From assembly GCA_017695115.1 (NCBI GenBank), contig JADILV010000037.1, positions 1-63,884 of the forward strand: 63,884 nt of DNA, given 5' to 3'. A model generated the notes under the pieces. It ran no database searches, was not told the DNA's origin, and was given only the letters and a program-made list of their open reading frames with translations. Made by a program: the position numbers and the translations under genes. Positions 8,670 through 17,985 of the stretch are shown piece by piece. The first letter of the stretch is position 1, and the number at the start of each line of letters is the position of its first letter. The stretch is from Candidatus Cryptobacteroides avicola. Its GTDB lineage: Bacteria; Bacteroidota; Bacteroidia; Bacteroidales; UBA932.

Positions 8670-10223
8670 ATGGACGGAAAACTTTACCCGGTAGGTATAC
8701 AGAATTTCGAGAAAATCCGCAGGGACGGATATTGTTACATAGACAAGACAGCCCTGGTCTACCAGCTGGTCAAGACCGGGAGTTATTATTTTCTCAGCCG
8801 GCCGAGGAGGTTCGGTAAAAGCCTGTTGATCAGCACGCTGGAGGCATATTTCTCGGGAAAGAAAGAGCTTTTCGAGGGTCTGGCAATGGAAGGTCTGGAG
8901 AAGGAATGGAAACGGTATCCTATCCTGCACCTGGATCTGAATATAGAGAAATACGACACTCCGGACAGTCTTGATGATATTCTGAACCGCAATCTGGTAG
9001 CATGGGAGAACCTGTACGGAAGCGATCCTGCGGAAGTATCCCTGTCACTCCGCTTTGCCGGAGTAGTCCAGAGGGCATGTGAGAAGACCGGAGAGCGGGT
9101 AGTGATCCTTGTCGACGAATACGACAAGCCGATGCTGCAGGCCATCAATAGTCCGGAACTGCAGGATGCATACAGGAGTACATTGAAACCGTTCTACGGA
9201 GTGCTCAAGTCAATGGACGGATATATCAAGTTCGCTCTCCTGACAGGGGTGACGAAGTTCGGGAAGGTGAGCGTGTTCAGCGACCTGAACAATCTCATGG
9301 ACCTGTCCCGGGACCTCCGCTATTTCGACATCTGCGGAATCAGCGAAGAAGAACTTCTCCGGGACTTCTCCGATGACATACATGAGCTTGCCTCCGCCAA
9401 CGGACAGACTTTCGAGCAGGCCTGCGACCGGCTCAAAGAGGACTACGACGGCTACCACTTCTGTCCGGATTCCCCGGGAATGTACAATCCCTTCAGCATC
9501 CTCAACACTTTCGCCAAGAAGACCTACGGCAGCTACTGGTTCGAGACAGGCACACCTACCTACCTGGTAGAACTTCTCAAAAAGAGCAACTACGACCTTG
9601 AAGAGGTGTCACATGTAGAGACAGACGCCAATATCCTGGACAGTATATTCACGGATGACAACCCCATCCCGGTCATCTACCAGAGCGGATATCTGACAAT
9701 AAAGGGATACGACAAAAGATTTGGAATATATACATTAGGGTTTCCGAACAGGGAGGTAGAGGAAGGCTTCATGAATTTCCTGCTTCCGTTCTATTCAGCT
9801 GTCAGCAAGACCCGGTCTCCGTTCGAGATAAAACGGTTCGTTACAGATGTGGAATCGGGTGACATCGACGGGTTCATGGAGCGACTTCAGTCGTTCCTGG
9901 CGGACTGCCCGTATGAACTGGCAAAAGATGTTGAACTTCATTACCAGAACGTCCTTTTCATAGTGTTTCGACTGGCAGGACTGTACACGAAAGTGGAGTA
10001 CCACACCTCGCGAGGCAGGATAGACCTTGTACTGCAGACTGACAGCTATGTGTACGTAATGGAGTTCAAGCTGGACGGCACAGCAGAGCAGGCCATACAG
10101 CAGATTGAGGATAAGCAGTACGCCCTTCCGTTCGCAAAGGACAGCCGTAAAGTCTACAGCATAGGGATCAACTTCAGCAGCGAGACCCGGAATATAGACA
10201 GATGGATAGTCAAAGAGGCATAA
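8670..10223 (+). CDS. AAA-ATPase-like / PD-(D/E)XK nuclease-like protein (complete copy)
   Basis: The 517-residue protein has an N-terminal AAA-ATPase_like domain with Walker A-like RPRRFGKSLL (44-53) and a Walker B-like VILVDEYDKP around residues 145-154. The C-terminal nuclease-like domain has RGRIDL with Asp452 and EFK with Glu465 and Lys467, matching a D-x12-ExK active site, followed by QIEDKQYA. The family is widespread and multicopy in Bacteroidetes; its role is unproven, with phage defence or mobile-element functions suggested. Two further copies are cut by the window edges. The stop lies only 6 bp before rsmE, so the pair may be co-transcribed. Confidence 0.9.
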   Translation: MDGKLYPVGIQNFEKIRRDGYCYIDKTALVYQLVKTGSYYFLSRPRRFGKSLLISTLEAYFSGKKELFEGLAMEGLEKEWKRYPILHLDLNIEKYDTPDSLDDILNRNLVAWENLYGSDPAEVSLSLRFAGVVQRACEKTGERVVILVDEYDKPMLQAINSPELQDAYRSTLKPFYGVLKSMDGYIKFALLTGVTKFGKVSVFSDLNNLMDLSRDLRYFDICGISEEELLRDFSDDIHELASANGQTFEQACDRLKEDYDGYHFCPDSPGMYNPFSILNTFAKKTYGSYWFETGTPTYLVELLKKSNYDLEEVSHVETDANILDSIFTDDNPIPVIYQSGYLTIKGYDKRFGIYTLGFPNREVEEGFMNFLLPFYSAVSKTRSPFEIKRFVTDVESGDIDGFMERLQSFLADCPYELAKDVELHYQNVLFIVFRLAGLYTKVEYHTSRGRIDLVLQTDSYVYVMEFKLDGTAEQAIQQIEDKQYALPFAKDSRKVYSIGINFSSETRNIDRWIVKEA

Positions 10224-10229
10224 CGACAA

Positions 10230-11039
10230 ATGGAAATTTTCTATACACAAGACATAGACGGAAAAGTCTGCCGGCTGGGAGAAGAGGAGTCAGGACACTG
10301 CGTCAAAGTACTCAGACACAGACCGGGAGATACAGTCTGCGTAATAGACGGAGCAGGAAGCATGTATGAATGCCGGATAGTCACCTGCTCTCCGAAAGCG
10401 GTAGAAGCCCAAATCGTCTGCCGCCATGAAAACTGGGGAGGCCATCCATACAGACTCCACATGGCCGTAGCCCCTACCAAGAATGCGGACCGGTATGAAT
10501 GGTTCGCGGAAAAGGCATGCGAAGTCGGCCTGGACAGCATAACTCCGGTAATCGGCCAGCACTCGGAACGGAAAGTATTCAAGACTTCAAGAATCAGCAA
10601 GATATTGGTCTCGGCATCGAAACAATCGCTTAAAGGTGCTGTTCCGCAAGTGAATGAACCGGTTTCCGTCAAGGATTTCATATCAAGATACGGGAAAAAA
10701 GATGTTTCCGGTACAGCCCAGGACAGCAGTCAGTCAGGTTCAGGACAGAAAGCCGCAGACAGCACTTCTGCCAGGGATTCTTCCGGGCCGCTCCGGCTGA
10801 TAGCATATTGCTTTGAAGACGAGGCACATCCACGCACATCCATCCGGCAGGTCCTGGAAAACTACAAAGGGGACGAATACATAATCCTCATCGGTCCGGA
10901 AGGGGATTTTTCAAAGGAGGAAGCCTCTCTGGCCATTTCGTGCGGCTTCATCCCCGTACATCTGGGGAATTCCCGTCTGCGCACGGAAACAGCCGCGCTG
11001 ACTGCCGCGGAAGCAGTATATCTCCATTATATGGAATAG
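10230..11039 (+). CDS. rsmE: 16S rRNA m3U1498 methyltransferase
   Basis: The 269-residue SPOUT-family enzyme methylates U1498 of 16S rRNA using SAM. Family motifs are present: an N-terminal PUA-like part (VLRHRPGDTVCVIDG), KNADRYEWFAEKACEVG, the SKQSLKGAVP stretch, and C-terminal IGPEGDFSKEE and LGNSRLRTETAALTA, which form the SAM-binding knot. It is about 25-30 residues longer than usual because of a Ser/Gly/Gln/Asp-rich low-complexity insert near residues 152-187, between the substrate and SAM-binding parts. It is translated 6 bp after the AAA-ATPase-like gene. Confidence 0.93.
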   Translation: MEIFYTQDIDGKVCRLGEEESGHCVKVLRHRPGDTVCVIDGAGSMYECRIVTCSPKAVEAQIVCRHENWGGHPYRLHMAVAPTKNADRYEWFAEKACEVGLDSITPVIGQHSERKVFKTSRISKILVSASKQSLKGAVPQVNEPVSVKDFISRYGKKDVSGTAQDSSQSGSGQKAADSTSARDSSGPLRLIAYCFEDEAHPRTSIRQVLENYKGDEYIILIGPEGDFSKEEASLAISCGFIPVHLGNSRLRTETAALTAAEAVYLHYME

Positions 11040-11043
11040 CGGA

Positions 11044-11658
11044 TTATTTCCTGATAATCTTTATGGAAGAGTCAAGTCCCACCATGATTATGGAAGACGA
11101 CTGGCCCGTAGCTCCTTTTTCAAGGGCCGGGTCAACAGTATAATCCACGGCATCCCTTATCTGCTGCGATATTTCAGAAAAATTCTTCGGAGTAGGCTCT
11201 CCTGAGATATTCGCCGAAGTGGAAACTATCGGTCGGCCGAGACGGCGGACCATCTCTATGCAGAAATCCATCTTCGGGATCCTGATTCCGACAGAACAGT
11301 CTTCAGCAACTACATTATGAGCCAGGCGGTACCTGTCCGCTACCGGTTTTTCACTTTCTGCAGGCGCATCGGCCGCTATCGCCCCGGGATAAATGATGGT
11401 CATCGGCCTGTCGTTTACCTCGACCAGCTGTACGGCCATCTCCGGAATCTCCTTCACATAGCGGGCCACCATATCCAGATCGCTTGCAAGCAACACCAGG
11501 GACTTGCTGTCCGAACGGTTCTTTATCCTGAAAATCCTTGCTACCGCCTCCGGATCCGTAGCATCGCATCCCAGCCCCCATACCGTATCGGTCGGATACA
11601 GAAGGACCCCGCCCGAACGGAGGACCTCCACTGCTCTTTTACATTCTTCCGTGTACAT
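11044..11658 (-). CDS. Sua5/YciO/YrdC-family protein (threonylcarbamoyl-AMP synthase-like)
   Basis: The 204-residue protein has the YrdC fold motifs YPTDTVWGLGCDA (about 21-33), RIFRIKNRSDSKSLVLL, TIIYPG, GIRIPK and STSANISGEPTP. TsaC/Sua5 proteins make threonylcarbamoyl-AMP for the t6A37 modification of tRNA; YciO paralogues have a less certain role. The first motif and KNR/K pattern fit the family, but it lacks a C-terminal Sua5 domain. The gene is convergent with rsmE, with only 4 bp between stops. Confidence 0.85.
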   Translation of the reverse strand: MYTEECKRAVEVLRSGGVLLYPTDTVWGLGCDATDPEAVARIFRIKNRSDSKSLVLLASDLDMVARYVKEIPEMAVQLVEVNDRPMTIIYPGAIAADAPAESEKPVADRYRLAHNVVAEDCSVGIRIPKMDFCIEMVRRLGRPIVSTSANISGEPTPKNFSEISQQIRDAVDYTVDPALEKGATGQSSSIIMVGLDSSIKIIRK

Positions 11659-11708
11659 ACTCTGTTATCATTTACTGCTTTTTATCTTCTGAATACATGT
11701 TTTCCTCT

Positions 11709-12560
11709 TCATATTTTCTTTGCTCGGTACTGCTTCGGGGACTGGCCGGTATGGCGCTTGAAAAAGCGTGTGAGGTAGGACTGGTCAGGGAAATTCAGCT
11801 GCTCGGCTATGGAAGTCACTGTCTGGTCAGGATCGCTGAGCAGGACTTTCACCTCGGCCACCAGCTGTTCTTCGATCAGCTGCTTCGGCGAGCGGCCTTC
11901 AAGGCAGGCGGTAGTGGCACGGTGAAGATATCTGGTCGAGACGCACAGCTTCCCTGCATAGAACGATGATGCATGTTCTGTAGCTCCGTATTCCCTTATC
12001 AGCTGCAGGAACTGCTGGCAGAGAAGCTGCTGTCTGGTATATTTCGGATTGATTTCCAGTTTTTCCGGAACCGTATTGAAGAGCCACAGCAGAAGCCCCT
12101 GCAGGAAATTGTACTCCTGGAGATCTTCGTACTGGGTCCTGTAATTGCCTGAAAAGAACATTTTCGCCAGATCCATCCAGATACAGAGCTGCTTCCAGGT
12201 GGTCTGGCTCCGGGCATCAGGAGTATGGGTATAACACGGATGCTCGTTGGCATAGTTCAGATACGGCGAGTCTATCGGAAGGAAAGCCTTCAGAAAAACA
12301 TCTTTCGGGAAAAGAAGCATCCTCACCTTGAAATCATCCGAGGCGTGAAGCCTGTGCAGAAGAGTTCCCGTAAGGAATATCAGTTCGGTCTGGTCTGAAA
12401 GCCTGAAAGTTTCCGCACCGGTAGAGACCTCACATTCTCCACTGACACATACTATATATATTCCGCAGCGGAAATGACACGGGTTTTCCGCTATGAAGGA
12501 CAGGTCGGTCTCCTCATAGCGGATATGTCCGGTGTCGGACTGGATACTTCCATGCTCCAT
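11709..12560 (-). CDS. AraC-family transcriptional regulator
   Basis: The 283-residue protein has an N-terminal cupin-like sensing region (about 10-130; GECEVSTGAETFRL) and a C-terminal AraC/XylS double HTH (about 180-283) with the signature LNFPDQSYLTRFFKRHTGQS and PKQYRAKK at the end. It starts 10 bp after the trpS stop on the same strand, so it is probably read through from trpS. The effector and targets are unknown. Confidence 0.85.
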   Translation of the reverse strand: MEHGSIQSDTGHIRYEETDLSFIAENPCHFRCGIYIVCVSGECEVSTGAETFRLSDQTELIFLTGTLLHRLHASDDFKVRMLLFPKDVFLKAFLPIDSPYLNYANEHPCYTHTPDARSQTTWKQLCIWMDLAKMFFSGNYRTQYEDLQEYNFLQGLLLWLFNTVPEKLEINPKYTRQQLLCQQFLQLIREYGATEHASSFYAGKLCVSTRYLHRATTACLEGRSPKQLIEEQLVAEVKVLLSDPDQTVTSIAEQLNFPDQSYLTRFFKRHTGQSPKQYRAKKI

Positions 12561-12570
12561 AGAAAGGCGG

Positions 12571-13686
12571 TTATTCAGCCTTGAATTTCAATGCCTGCGA
12601 ACGCATCAGCTCCTCGTCATCGAAATAATCGATACGCATGGCATGCTTGACCTCGGAAAGAGTCCGGGCAGCCACTTCACGGGCCTGTTCCGAACCTTTG
12701 CGCAAGACGTCATAGACATACGGAATATCTTTCTCCAGCTCCTTGCGCCTCTCCCTTATCGGAGCGAGCTGACACTGAAGTACGGAGTTCAGGAACTTCT
12801 TGATTTTCACATCCCCCAGACCTCCCCTGCGGTAATGGTCCTTGAGTTCATCCAGCGAAGCGTATTCAGGCCAGAATTCGGAGAAATGGTCAGGACAGCA
12901 GAAGGCATCAAGATAAGTAAACACGGTATTTCCCTCCACATGTCCGGGATCGGAAACCTGAACGTGAAGAGGGTCGGTATACATGCTCATGACCTTTTTC
13001 CTTACATCCTCCTCGCAGTCGGAAAGATAGATGCAGTTGCCGAGAGACTTGCTCATTTTCGCCTTGCCATCCGTACCAGGCAGCCTGCGGCAGGCGTTGT
13101 TGTCAGGAAGCAGGATGTCCGGCTCCACAAGCACAGGGGCATAGACAGAGTTGAACTTGCGAACTATCTCGCGGGTCTGCTCTATCATCGGTTCCTGGTC
13201 TTCCCCAACAGGTACGGTCGTAGCCTTGAAGGCCGTAATATCGGCAGCCTGGCTTATAGGATAGCAGAAGAAGCCCACGGGGATTCCCGGCCTGTTGTCT
13301 CCGGCATCGTTGTTTTCGGCAAAACCGCGGAGCTGTATCTCCTGCTTCACTGTAGGGTTGCGCTGGAGCCGCTGCACCGTCACGAGATCCATATAATAAA
13401 AAGTCAGCTCGGTGAGCTCGCTTATCTGCGACTGGATGAAAATCGTACTTTTCTCCGGGTCAAGCCCGCAGGAAAGGTAGTCAAGGGCGACCTCAATGAT
13501 ATTCTGACGGATTTTTTCCGGGTTGTCCGCATTGTCCGTGAGGGCCTGCGCATCGGCAATCATTATGAACACCTTGTCGAACTCACCCGAATTCTGGAGT
13601 TCAACCCTTCTTTTCAATGAACCCACATAGTGTCCCAGATGGAGACGGCCGGTAGGACGGTCCCCTGTAAGTATGATCTTTTTCAT
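12571..13686 (-). CDS. trpS: tryptophan--tRNA ligase
   Basis: The 371-residue class I synthetase charges tRNA-Trp. It has [17 protein letters not shown] with HLGH at 16-19 (the HIGH motif) and [11 protein letters not shown] (KMSKS loop). The ATG at 13686 was chosen over an upstream in-frame extension because the protein then begins directly with [13 protein letters not shown] and a TATCTTTG box lies 20 bp upstream. Length is slightly above the common 330-350 residues. The AraC gene follows in the same direction. Confidence 0.95.
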   Translation of the reverse strand: MKKIILTGDRPTGRLHLGHYVGSLKRRVELQNSGEFDKVFIMIADAQALTDNADNPEKIRQNIIEVALDYLSCGLDPEKSTIFIQSQISELTELTFYYMDLVTVQRLQRNPTVKQEIQLRGFAENNDAGDNRPGIPVGFFCYPISQAADITAFKATTVPVGEDQEPMIEQTREIVRKFNSVYAPVLVEPDILLPDNNACRRLPGTDGKAKMSKSLGNCIYLSDCEEDVRKKVMSMYTDPLHVQVSDPGHVEGNTVFTYLDAFCCPDHFSEFWPEYASLDELKDHYRRGGLGDVKIKKFLNSVLQCQLAPIRERRKELEKDIPYVYDVLRKGSEQAREVAARTLSEVKHAMRIDYFDDEELMRSQALKFKAE

Positions 13687-13706
13687 GTCTGTCCTTAAAT
13701 TTTGCG

Positions 13707-13714
13707 CAAAGATA
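13707..13714 (-). promoter_or_regulatory. -7 box (TATCTTTG) of trpS
   Basis: TAnnTTTG match on the minus strand ending about 20 bp before the trpS ATG. It lies after the terminator of the upstream SusCD locus, so trpS is its own unit. Confidence 0.55.
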
Positions 13715-13763
13715 GACAAACTCGCCCACATACGGATGAATATCGGAGGAATAATTGTCCGGT

Positions 13764-13796
13764 AAAAAAAAAAGAGGGAGACCTTTTCGGCCTCCC
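13764..13796 (-). terminator. Rho-independent terminator of the SusC/SusD locus
   Basis: On the minus strand GGGAGGCC (13796-13789) pairs with GGTCTCCC (13783-13776) with one G-U pair and a short loop. A T-rich run follows to about 13764. It sits about 30 bp after the stop of the beta-propeller lipoprotein gene and ends that operon before trpS. Confidence 0.8.
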
Positions 13797-13825
13797 CCAC
13801 CGATTTCATATTCCAGCCCGGCAGA

Positions 13826-15253
13826 CTATTCGAATGTCACTTCTATCTTGTAAAGGATCTTGCCGTCGTTGTCATTGAAATAGACCTCGGTCCCGTCTTC
13901 ATTGGCAAGAATGCCGCGAGGGCTGTTGGCATTGCCGCTGCCAAGAGCATTCAGGGACGCACCTTCACCGACGACAGTCGATACTACTGCATCGGAATAG
14001 TCATCCGCTTCACCTTTCTGTATGAATTTGATCTTATGTGCCCCGAAATCAGCACACCACATATTCCCGGCCGAGTCGACAGAAAAACTGTAAAGGTCCA
14101 TGAATGCGGCTTCGGAAGCAGGTCCGTCCTGATCAGTGCTGCCGATTTTCCCGAAAAGATATACAGGATCGGAAGCTCCGTCCTTGGCCACCTTGTAGAA
14201 TCCGTTCGCCGTCCACGCGATAATATCCCCGTTCTCATCGAAATCCATCCAGAGAACCCTGCAGTCGAACTCCTTGAAAATATTCTCGTCTGCACTCTGG
14301 CCTGATATCGAGCCTGCCGGATACTTATATATCCTGCCATGGTTGCTCCATGCATCGCCACGGCACACTGCGAAAAGATTCCCTTCTTCATCCGCAGCCA
14401 TGCATACTGTGGAATTCAGCCCTGATATAGGAGTCTGAGGGTCAGAAGGTCCGGAAGAAGACAACTCATACGCACCGACTTTATCCCCGCTCTTGTAGCC
14501 GGCATAAAGCGTATTTCCGGCCACGGCAAGGCCGTATGCACACCAGCCGGCAGAATAGTTGTTTATAAGCACCGCACTTTCTCCAGAGACAGGATCCACG
14601 GATACAACAGCTCCTCCGAAGGCGGTGTCGTTATTGCCAGAAACCGCTATCTTGCCGTCCGGAAGCCAGCAGAAAGCATGAACGGATGCCGAGAATCCCG
14701 GAATGGTACTCAATGTATATTTCCTCACTTTTGCCCCTTCAGGGAAATTCCTTTCAACCAGGATATAGAGGACATCGCCGCCATCGGTAAAAACCGTCCC
14801 TTCTTCTCCCTCTACCTTGTCAAAAGTGACAGGAAGCAGGTATTGGCCGTTTTCAGGTATCTTGTTGCCGTCCACAGAGATCTGTGCTGTAGAAGATACC
14901 TCATTATAACGTGGCAGGATAACTGTCTGTGATGTCATGTTGAATGCCTCTGCAGGCATCGCAAGATATTCTGTCGAATTGGCGGCATTATAGGCTTCGA
15001 CAAGAGCCAGATCCACCTTGAAACTGATAGACAGCACATTACCTGATATCTCAGTAGCCTCTGCCCTGAGATCGACTGTAACATTCGGCAATTTGTCAGT
15101 CACGGTATATGTATCAAGTCCGTCTGCCGCACCCTGTATCACAAGAGATGCAGGCCCTTCAATCTGTTGCTCTTCCTGTTTTTCTTCACACGAAGACAGG
15201 AAAGGCAGAAATGTGGCAATCACGATGATCGCCGATAAAAAATCCTTTTTCAT
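13826..15253 (-). CDS. DUF1735-like domain plus NHL-type beta-propeller lipoprotein
   Basis: The 475-residue protein has a lipoprotein signal ending LSSCEEK (Cys near residue 22). A region at about 35-150 resembles the DUF1735/BT_3987-type surface domain (VTVDLRAEA...[17 protein letters not shown]). The rest (about 165-475) has repeated beta-propeller blades of the SMP-30/NHL type, such as [18 protein letters not shown] and [20 protein letters not shown]. It is probably on the cell surface and binds or processes the ligand imported by SusC/SusD. It is the last gene of the locus, 34 bp after the phosphodiesterase-like lipoprotein gene. Confidence 0.75.
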   Translation of the reverse strand: MKKDFLSAIIVIATFLPFLSSCEEKQEEQQIEGPASLVIQGAADGLDTYTVTDKLPNVTVDLRAEATEISGNVLSISFKVDLALVEAYNAANSTEYLAMPAEAFNMTSQTVILPRYNEVSSTAQISVDGNKIPENGQYLLPVTFDKVEGEEGTVFTDGGDVLYILVERNFPEGAKVRKYTLSTIPGFSASVHAFCWLPDGKIAVSGNNDTAFGGAVVSVDPVSGESAVLINNYSAGWCAYGLAVAGNTLYAGYKSGDKVGAYELSSSGPSDPQTPISGLNSTVCMAADEEGNLFAVCRGDAWSNHGRIYKYPAGSISGQSADENIFKEFDCRVLWMDFDENGDIIAWTANGFYKVAKDGASDPVYLFGKIGSTDQDGPASEAAFMDLYSFSVDSAGNMWCADFGAHKIKFIQKGEADDYSDAVVSTVVGEGASLNALGSGNANSPRGILANEDGTEVYFNDNDGKILYKIEVTFE

Positions 15254-15287
15254 AACATTGTTGGTTTAATATTAGTTTATGGTGTTG

Positions 15288-16166
15288 TCAATTTGTCAAG
15301 TTTATATCCACATATACGGGAAGATGGTCGGAGACGACAGCCGTATTGACTGAATTGAATCCGGTGCATACCTGTGTGCCTGAGACCTGGCATTCCCCGG
15401 AACCGTCCATAAGGAATATCATATCTATACATGTTTTCGGAGCATCAGAGGGGAAGGTAGGGGAATTGGCCGAGACCAGGCTCCAGTTTTTCCTGAGTTC
15501 CATCATGGCAGGGTCTGACGGGAGTTCGTTCATGTCTCCGGCGAGAAAGACAGGCTTTCCTTTTCCTGCAAATGCATCCTGCATCCTGCCGGTAATTTCC
15601 GCCACCTCGGCCATCCGTTCCGACTGGCTCGCGACATCCAGATGCACGGAAGCGAATACGAAGCCGCCGAATTCCAGCACGAGGCAGACCCTCGGCTCGG
15701 CTGCGTCAGGGAAAGGAACCGTGAACTGCGAAATGACCTCCCCGACGGTTTCAGGGTTGTACGCTATGCCGTTGCCGTATTCTCCTCCCTGGAAATCTAT
15801 CGCTTTGGCAAAGACATATTTCCATCCTTCCATACCTCCGGCTATTTCGGCAAGCTGATCGGTCCGGCCGCTCCTGACAGTATTCCTGTCCAGTTCATTG
15901 AATGATATGATGTCGGCCTTCATCTCTGTCACCATGTCGGAAGCCATGGAACAGTCTGCCTGTCCGGACTTTGTAAAAGACCCTACATTGTAGGTCGCGA
16001 GCCGCAGGACACCTTCATCCTTTGCATACAGTCCTTCTCCGTCCGGATCCTGGCCTGAAGGCGGTTCCGGTGCGGGCAGATCCTCTCCGGCGCCTTCTTT
16101 ACCCGAACATGACAGCGCCATGACAGACAGCGCAAAACATGCAAAAAGTCCGAATATTCTATTCAT
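15288..16166 (-). CDS. endonuclease/exonuclease/phosphatase (EEP) family lipoprotein
   Basis: The 292-residue protein has a lipoprotein signal (VMALSCSGKE, Cys near 20), a Pro/Gly/Asp-rich linker, then the EEP fold. Active-site motifs appear in order: LATYNVG, SFNELDR, ASVHLD, AGDMNELPSD, TCIDMIF and VSDHLPV. These supply the Asn, Glu, Asp, Asn, Asp and His expected of a metal-dependent phosphodiesterase. Family members cleave nucleic acids, inositol phosphates or sphingomyelin-type diesters. Surface anchoring next to SusC/SusD suggests it trims a phosphodiester-containing nutrient. It begins 12 bp after the susD stop. Confidence 0.85.
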   Translation of the reverse strand: MNRIFGLFACFALSVMALSCSGKEGAGEDLPAPEPPSGQDPDGEGLYAKDEGVLRLATYNVGSFTKSGQADCSMASDMVTEMKADIISFNELDRNTVRSGRTDQLAEIAGGMEGWKYVFAKAIDFQGGEYGNGIAYNPETVGEVISQFTVPFPDAAEPRVCLVLEFGGFVFASVHLDVASQSERMAEVAEITGRMQDAFAGKGKPVFLAGDMNELPSDPAMMELRKNWSLVSANSPTFPSDAPKTCIDMIFLMDGSGECQVSGTQVCTGFNSVNTAVVSDHLPVYVDINLTN

Positions 16167-16178
16167 AACGGTACATTC

Positions 16179-17951
16179 TTAGAAATCAAGCCCGTCATTC
16201 CAGCCGGGATTCTGCTTGAGCGCCCCTCCGGACAGAGCCCTGTCATCTGTCGGGATCGGATAAAAATAATCCCTGTCTTCGTTCCAGGAAAGAGTGATGT
16301 TGTAATACGGATCCACATAGCCGTGGTCTCCTTCCGAAAGGTATATGTCCTGCCCCACCTCATAGGACAGAGGAGCCTCTGTTTCAGGTTTTGTACCCAT
16401 ATAGAGGCAGATGTCAGGCATTCCGTCATCATCAAGGTCAAAGTCCCCGAGTCTCGGGAAGTACATGCCGTAGCATTTCCGGGTAAATTCCTGTCCCTCT
16501 TTCCACCTTATCATGTCATAGTATCTGAACCCCTCTCGGGAAAGTTCGACGCCTCTTTCCCTGCGGATCTCGAGTATTACACCGGCATTCGGTCCTGTGA
16601 CACCCTTATACATGTCTGCAAGATATTCATCCTGTGCATTGTTGGCCGCCTTCATGTCAATGCCGGGCATCCCCACCCTGTCTCTGATTTTCTTGACGGA
16701 CCTGTCCAGATCCGCCTGGGTCAGAGTACCGAGTTCGGCCTTGGCCTCCGCAAAGTTCAGGTACACCTCAGCGGAACGGAATATCGGCAGATCGTTGCAT
16801 GACTTCGAAAATCCGTCGTATTCCCTGCCGGTAACGAATTTGACAGGATGATATCCCGTGACCGTATAGGTAAAATCCGGTGCCGCTTTCTCTGTAGAGC
16901 CTATACGGGTATAACCCGGAGTACGGATAGACTGTGCGAGGCGCGGATCCCTGTCCCGGCATTCCTCCACGAATGTCATTGTCTCATATCCTTCCTTCTC
17001 AGTGAACCGTGTACCGTCTTTCATCAAATAGGTATTGACGATCTTTTTCGACAGGCCGGGACGGCCGTAGGACTGCGTCAGTGTATAATAATTCGCATCA
17101 TGGGTAACGCCCAAAGCATCGTTATAGTCTCTGGCAAGTATGATTTCTTCACCTATCGCCTCCGCAGATGCGAACAGATTCAGGTAGCTCTCGTCAGGAC
17201 CGTCCGCGGAATAGATGCCATAGCCGCTGGAGTTCATGAATTCCTCACCTGCGGACACGCACTGCTCCAGATAATACTTCCAGTCATATTCAGGATACAT
17301 GGTCTCCTGATAGCCATGGTATTTCCTGAAAGTACCCTCAAACAGACAGAAACGGGATTTCAGCGCAAGTGCCGCCCATTTTGTGACGCGGTACAGGGAC
17401 TTCTCCGCCGGAAGATTCTCTATGGCATAATCAATATCCCCGATCATCTTCTGCATCACAAGTTCCCTGCTGTCTCTCGGCTTGTACAGGTCAGGATCCG
17501 CCGAGCCGAGCTGGCGGTCATACCACGGCACGTCCCCGAAGCGTTTCACTTTCTCAAAATAGAAATATGCCCTGAAAAATCTCGCAAGGGCATCATACTC
17601 TGTCCTGACCTCAGTATCTTTACAGTTTACGGAGTACTCAAGCAAGGTATTGATGTTCCTCAGGGATGTCCATGTCCATCCCGATCCGGAAGCGGGTATT
17701 ATACGTCCGTTCCTCATTTCCGGGGGACATTCCATGCCCAGGCACAGGTCAAAGCTGTCTTCGTACAGACCGGCTCCGGGAAAGTCGTTGTAGAAATTGT
17801 TGCTGAAAGCCTGGAGTTCTTCCTCGGTCGAGAAGAACGAGTCCGGCGACATCTGTGCAAGAGGCTCTTTGTCCAGCCAGCCCGCACAGCCGGTCATCAC
17901 AGGCATTATCGTCAAAGCCAACAGTATATTTATTTTCTTTTTCATCTTCAT
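16179..17951 (-). CDS. RagB/SusD-family nutrient-binding lipoprotein
   Basis: The 590-residue protein has a lipoprotein signal ending MTGCAG. The SusD-like N-terminal sequence WLDKEPLAQMSPDSFFSTEEEL is followed by TPR-rich helices (about 90-330) and the C-terminal RagB/SusD region with RSAEVYLNFAEAKAELG and RRERGVELSREGFRYYDMIRW. It acts on the cell surface as the lid and binding partner of the SusC-type transporter encoded 34 bp upstream. The ligand cannot be read from the sequence. Confidence 0.95.
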   Translation of the reverse strand: MKMKKKINILLALTIMPVMTGCAGWLDKEPLAQMSPDSFFSTEEELQAFSNNFYNDFPGAGLYEDSFDLCLGMECPPEMRNGRIIPASGSGWTWTSLRNINTLLEYSVNCKDTEVRTEYDALARFFRAYFYFEKVKRFGDVPWYDRQLGSADPDLYKPRDSRELVMQKMIGDIDYAIENLPAEKSLYRVTKWAALALKSRFCLFEGTFRKYHGYQETMYPEYDWKYYLEQCVSAGEEFMNSSGYGIYSADGPDESYLNLFASAEAIGEEIILARDYNDALGVTHDANYYTLTQSYGRPGLSKKIVNTYLMKDGTRFTEKEGYETMTFVEECRDRDPRLAQSIRTPGYTRIGSTEKAAPDFTYTVTGYHPVKFVTGREYDGFSKSCNDLPIFRSAEVYLNFAEAKAELGTLTQADLDRSVKKIRDRVGMPGIDMKAANNAQDEYLADMYKGVTGPNAGVILEIRRERGVELSREGFRYYDMIRWKEGQEFTRKCYGMYFPRLGDFDLDDDGMPDICLYMGTKPETEAPLSYEVGQDIYLSEGDHGYVDPYYNITLSWNEDRDYFYPIPTDDRALSGGALKQNPGWNDGLDF

Positions 17952-17985
17952 ATAATTCTTAAGGCACTGTTATCTAAATAAACCA

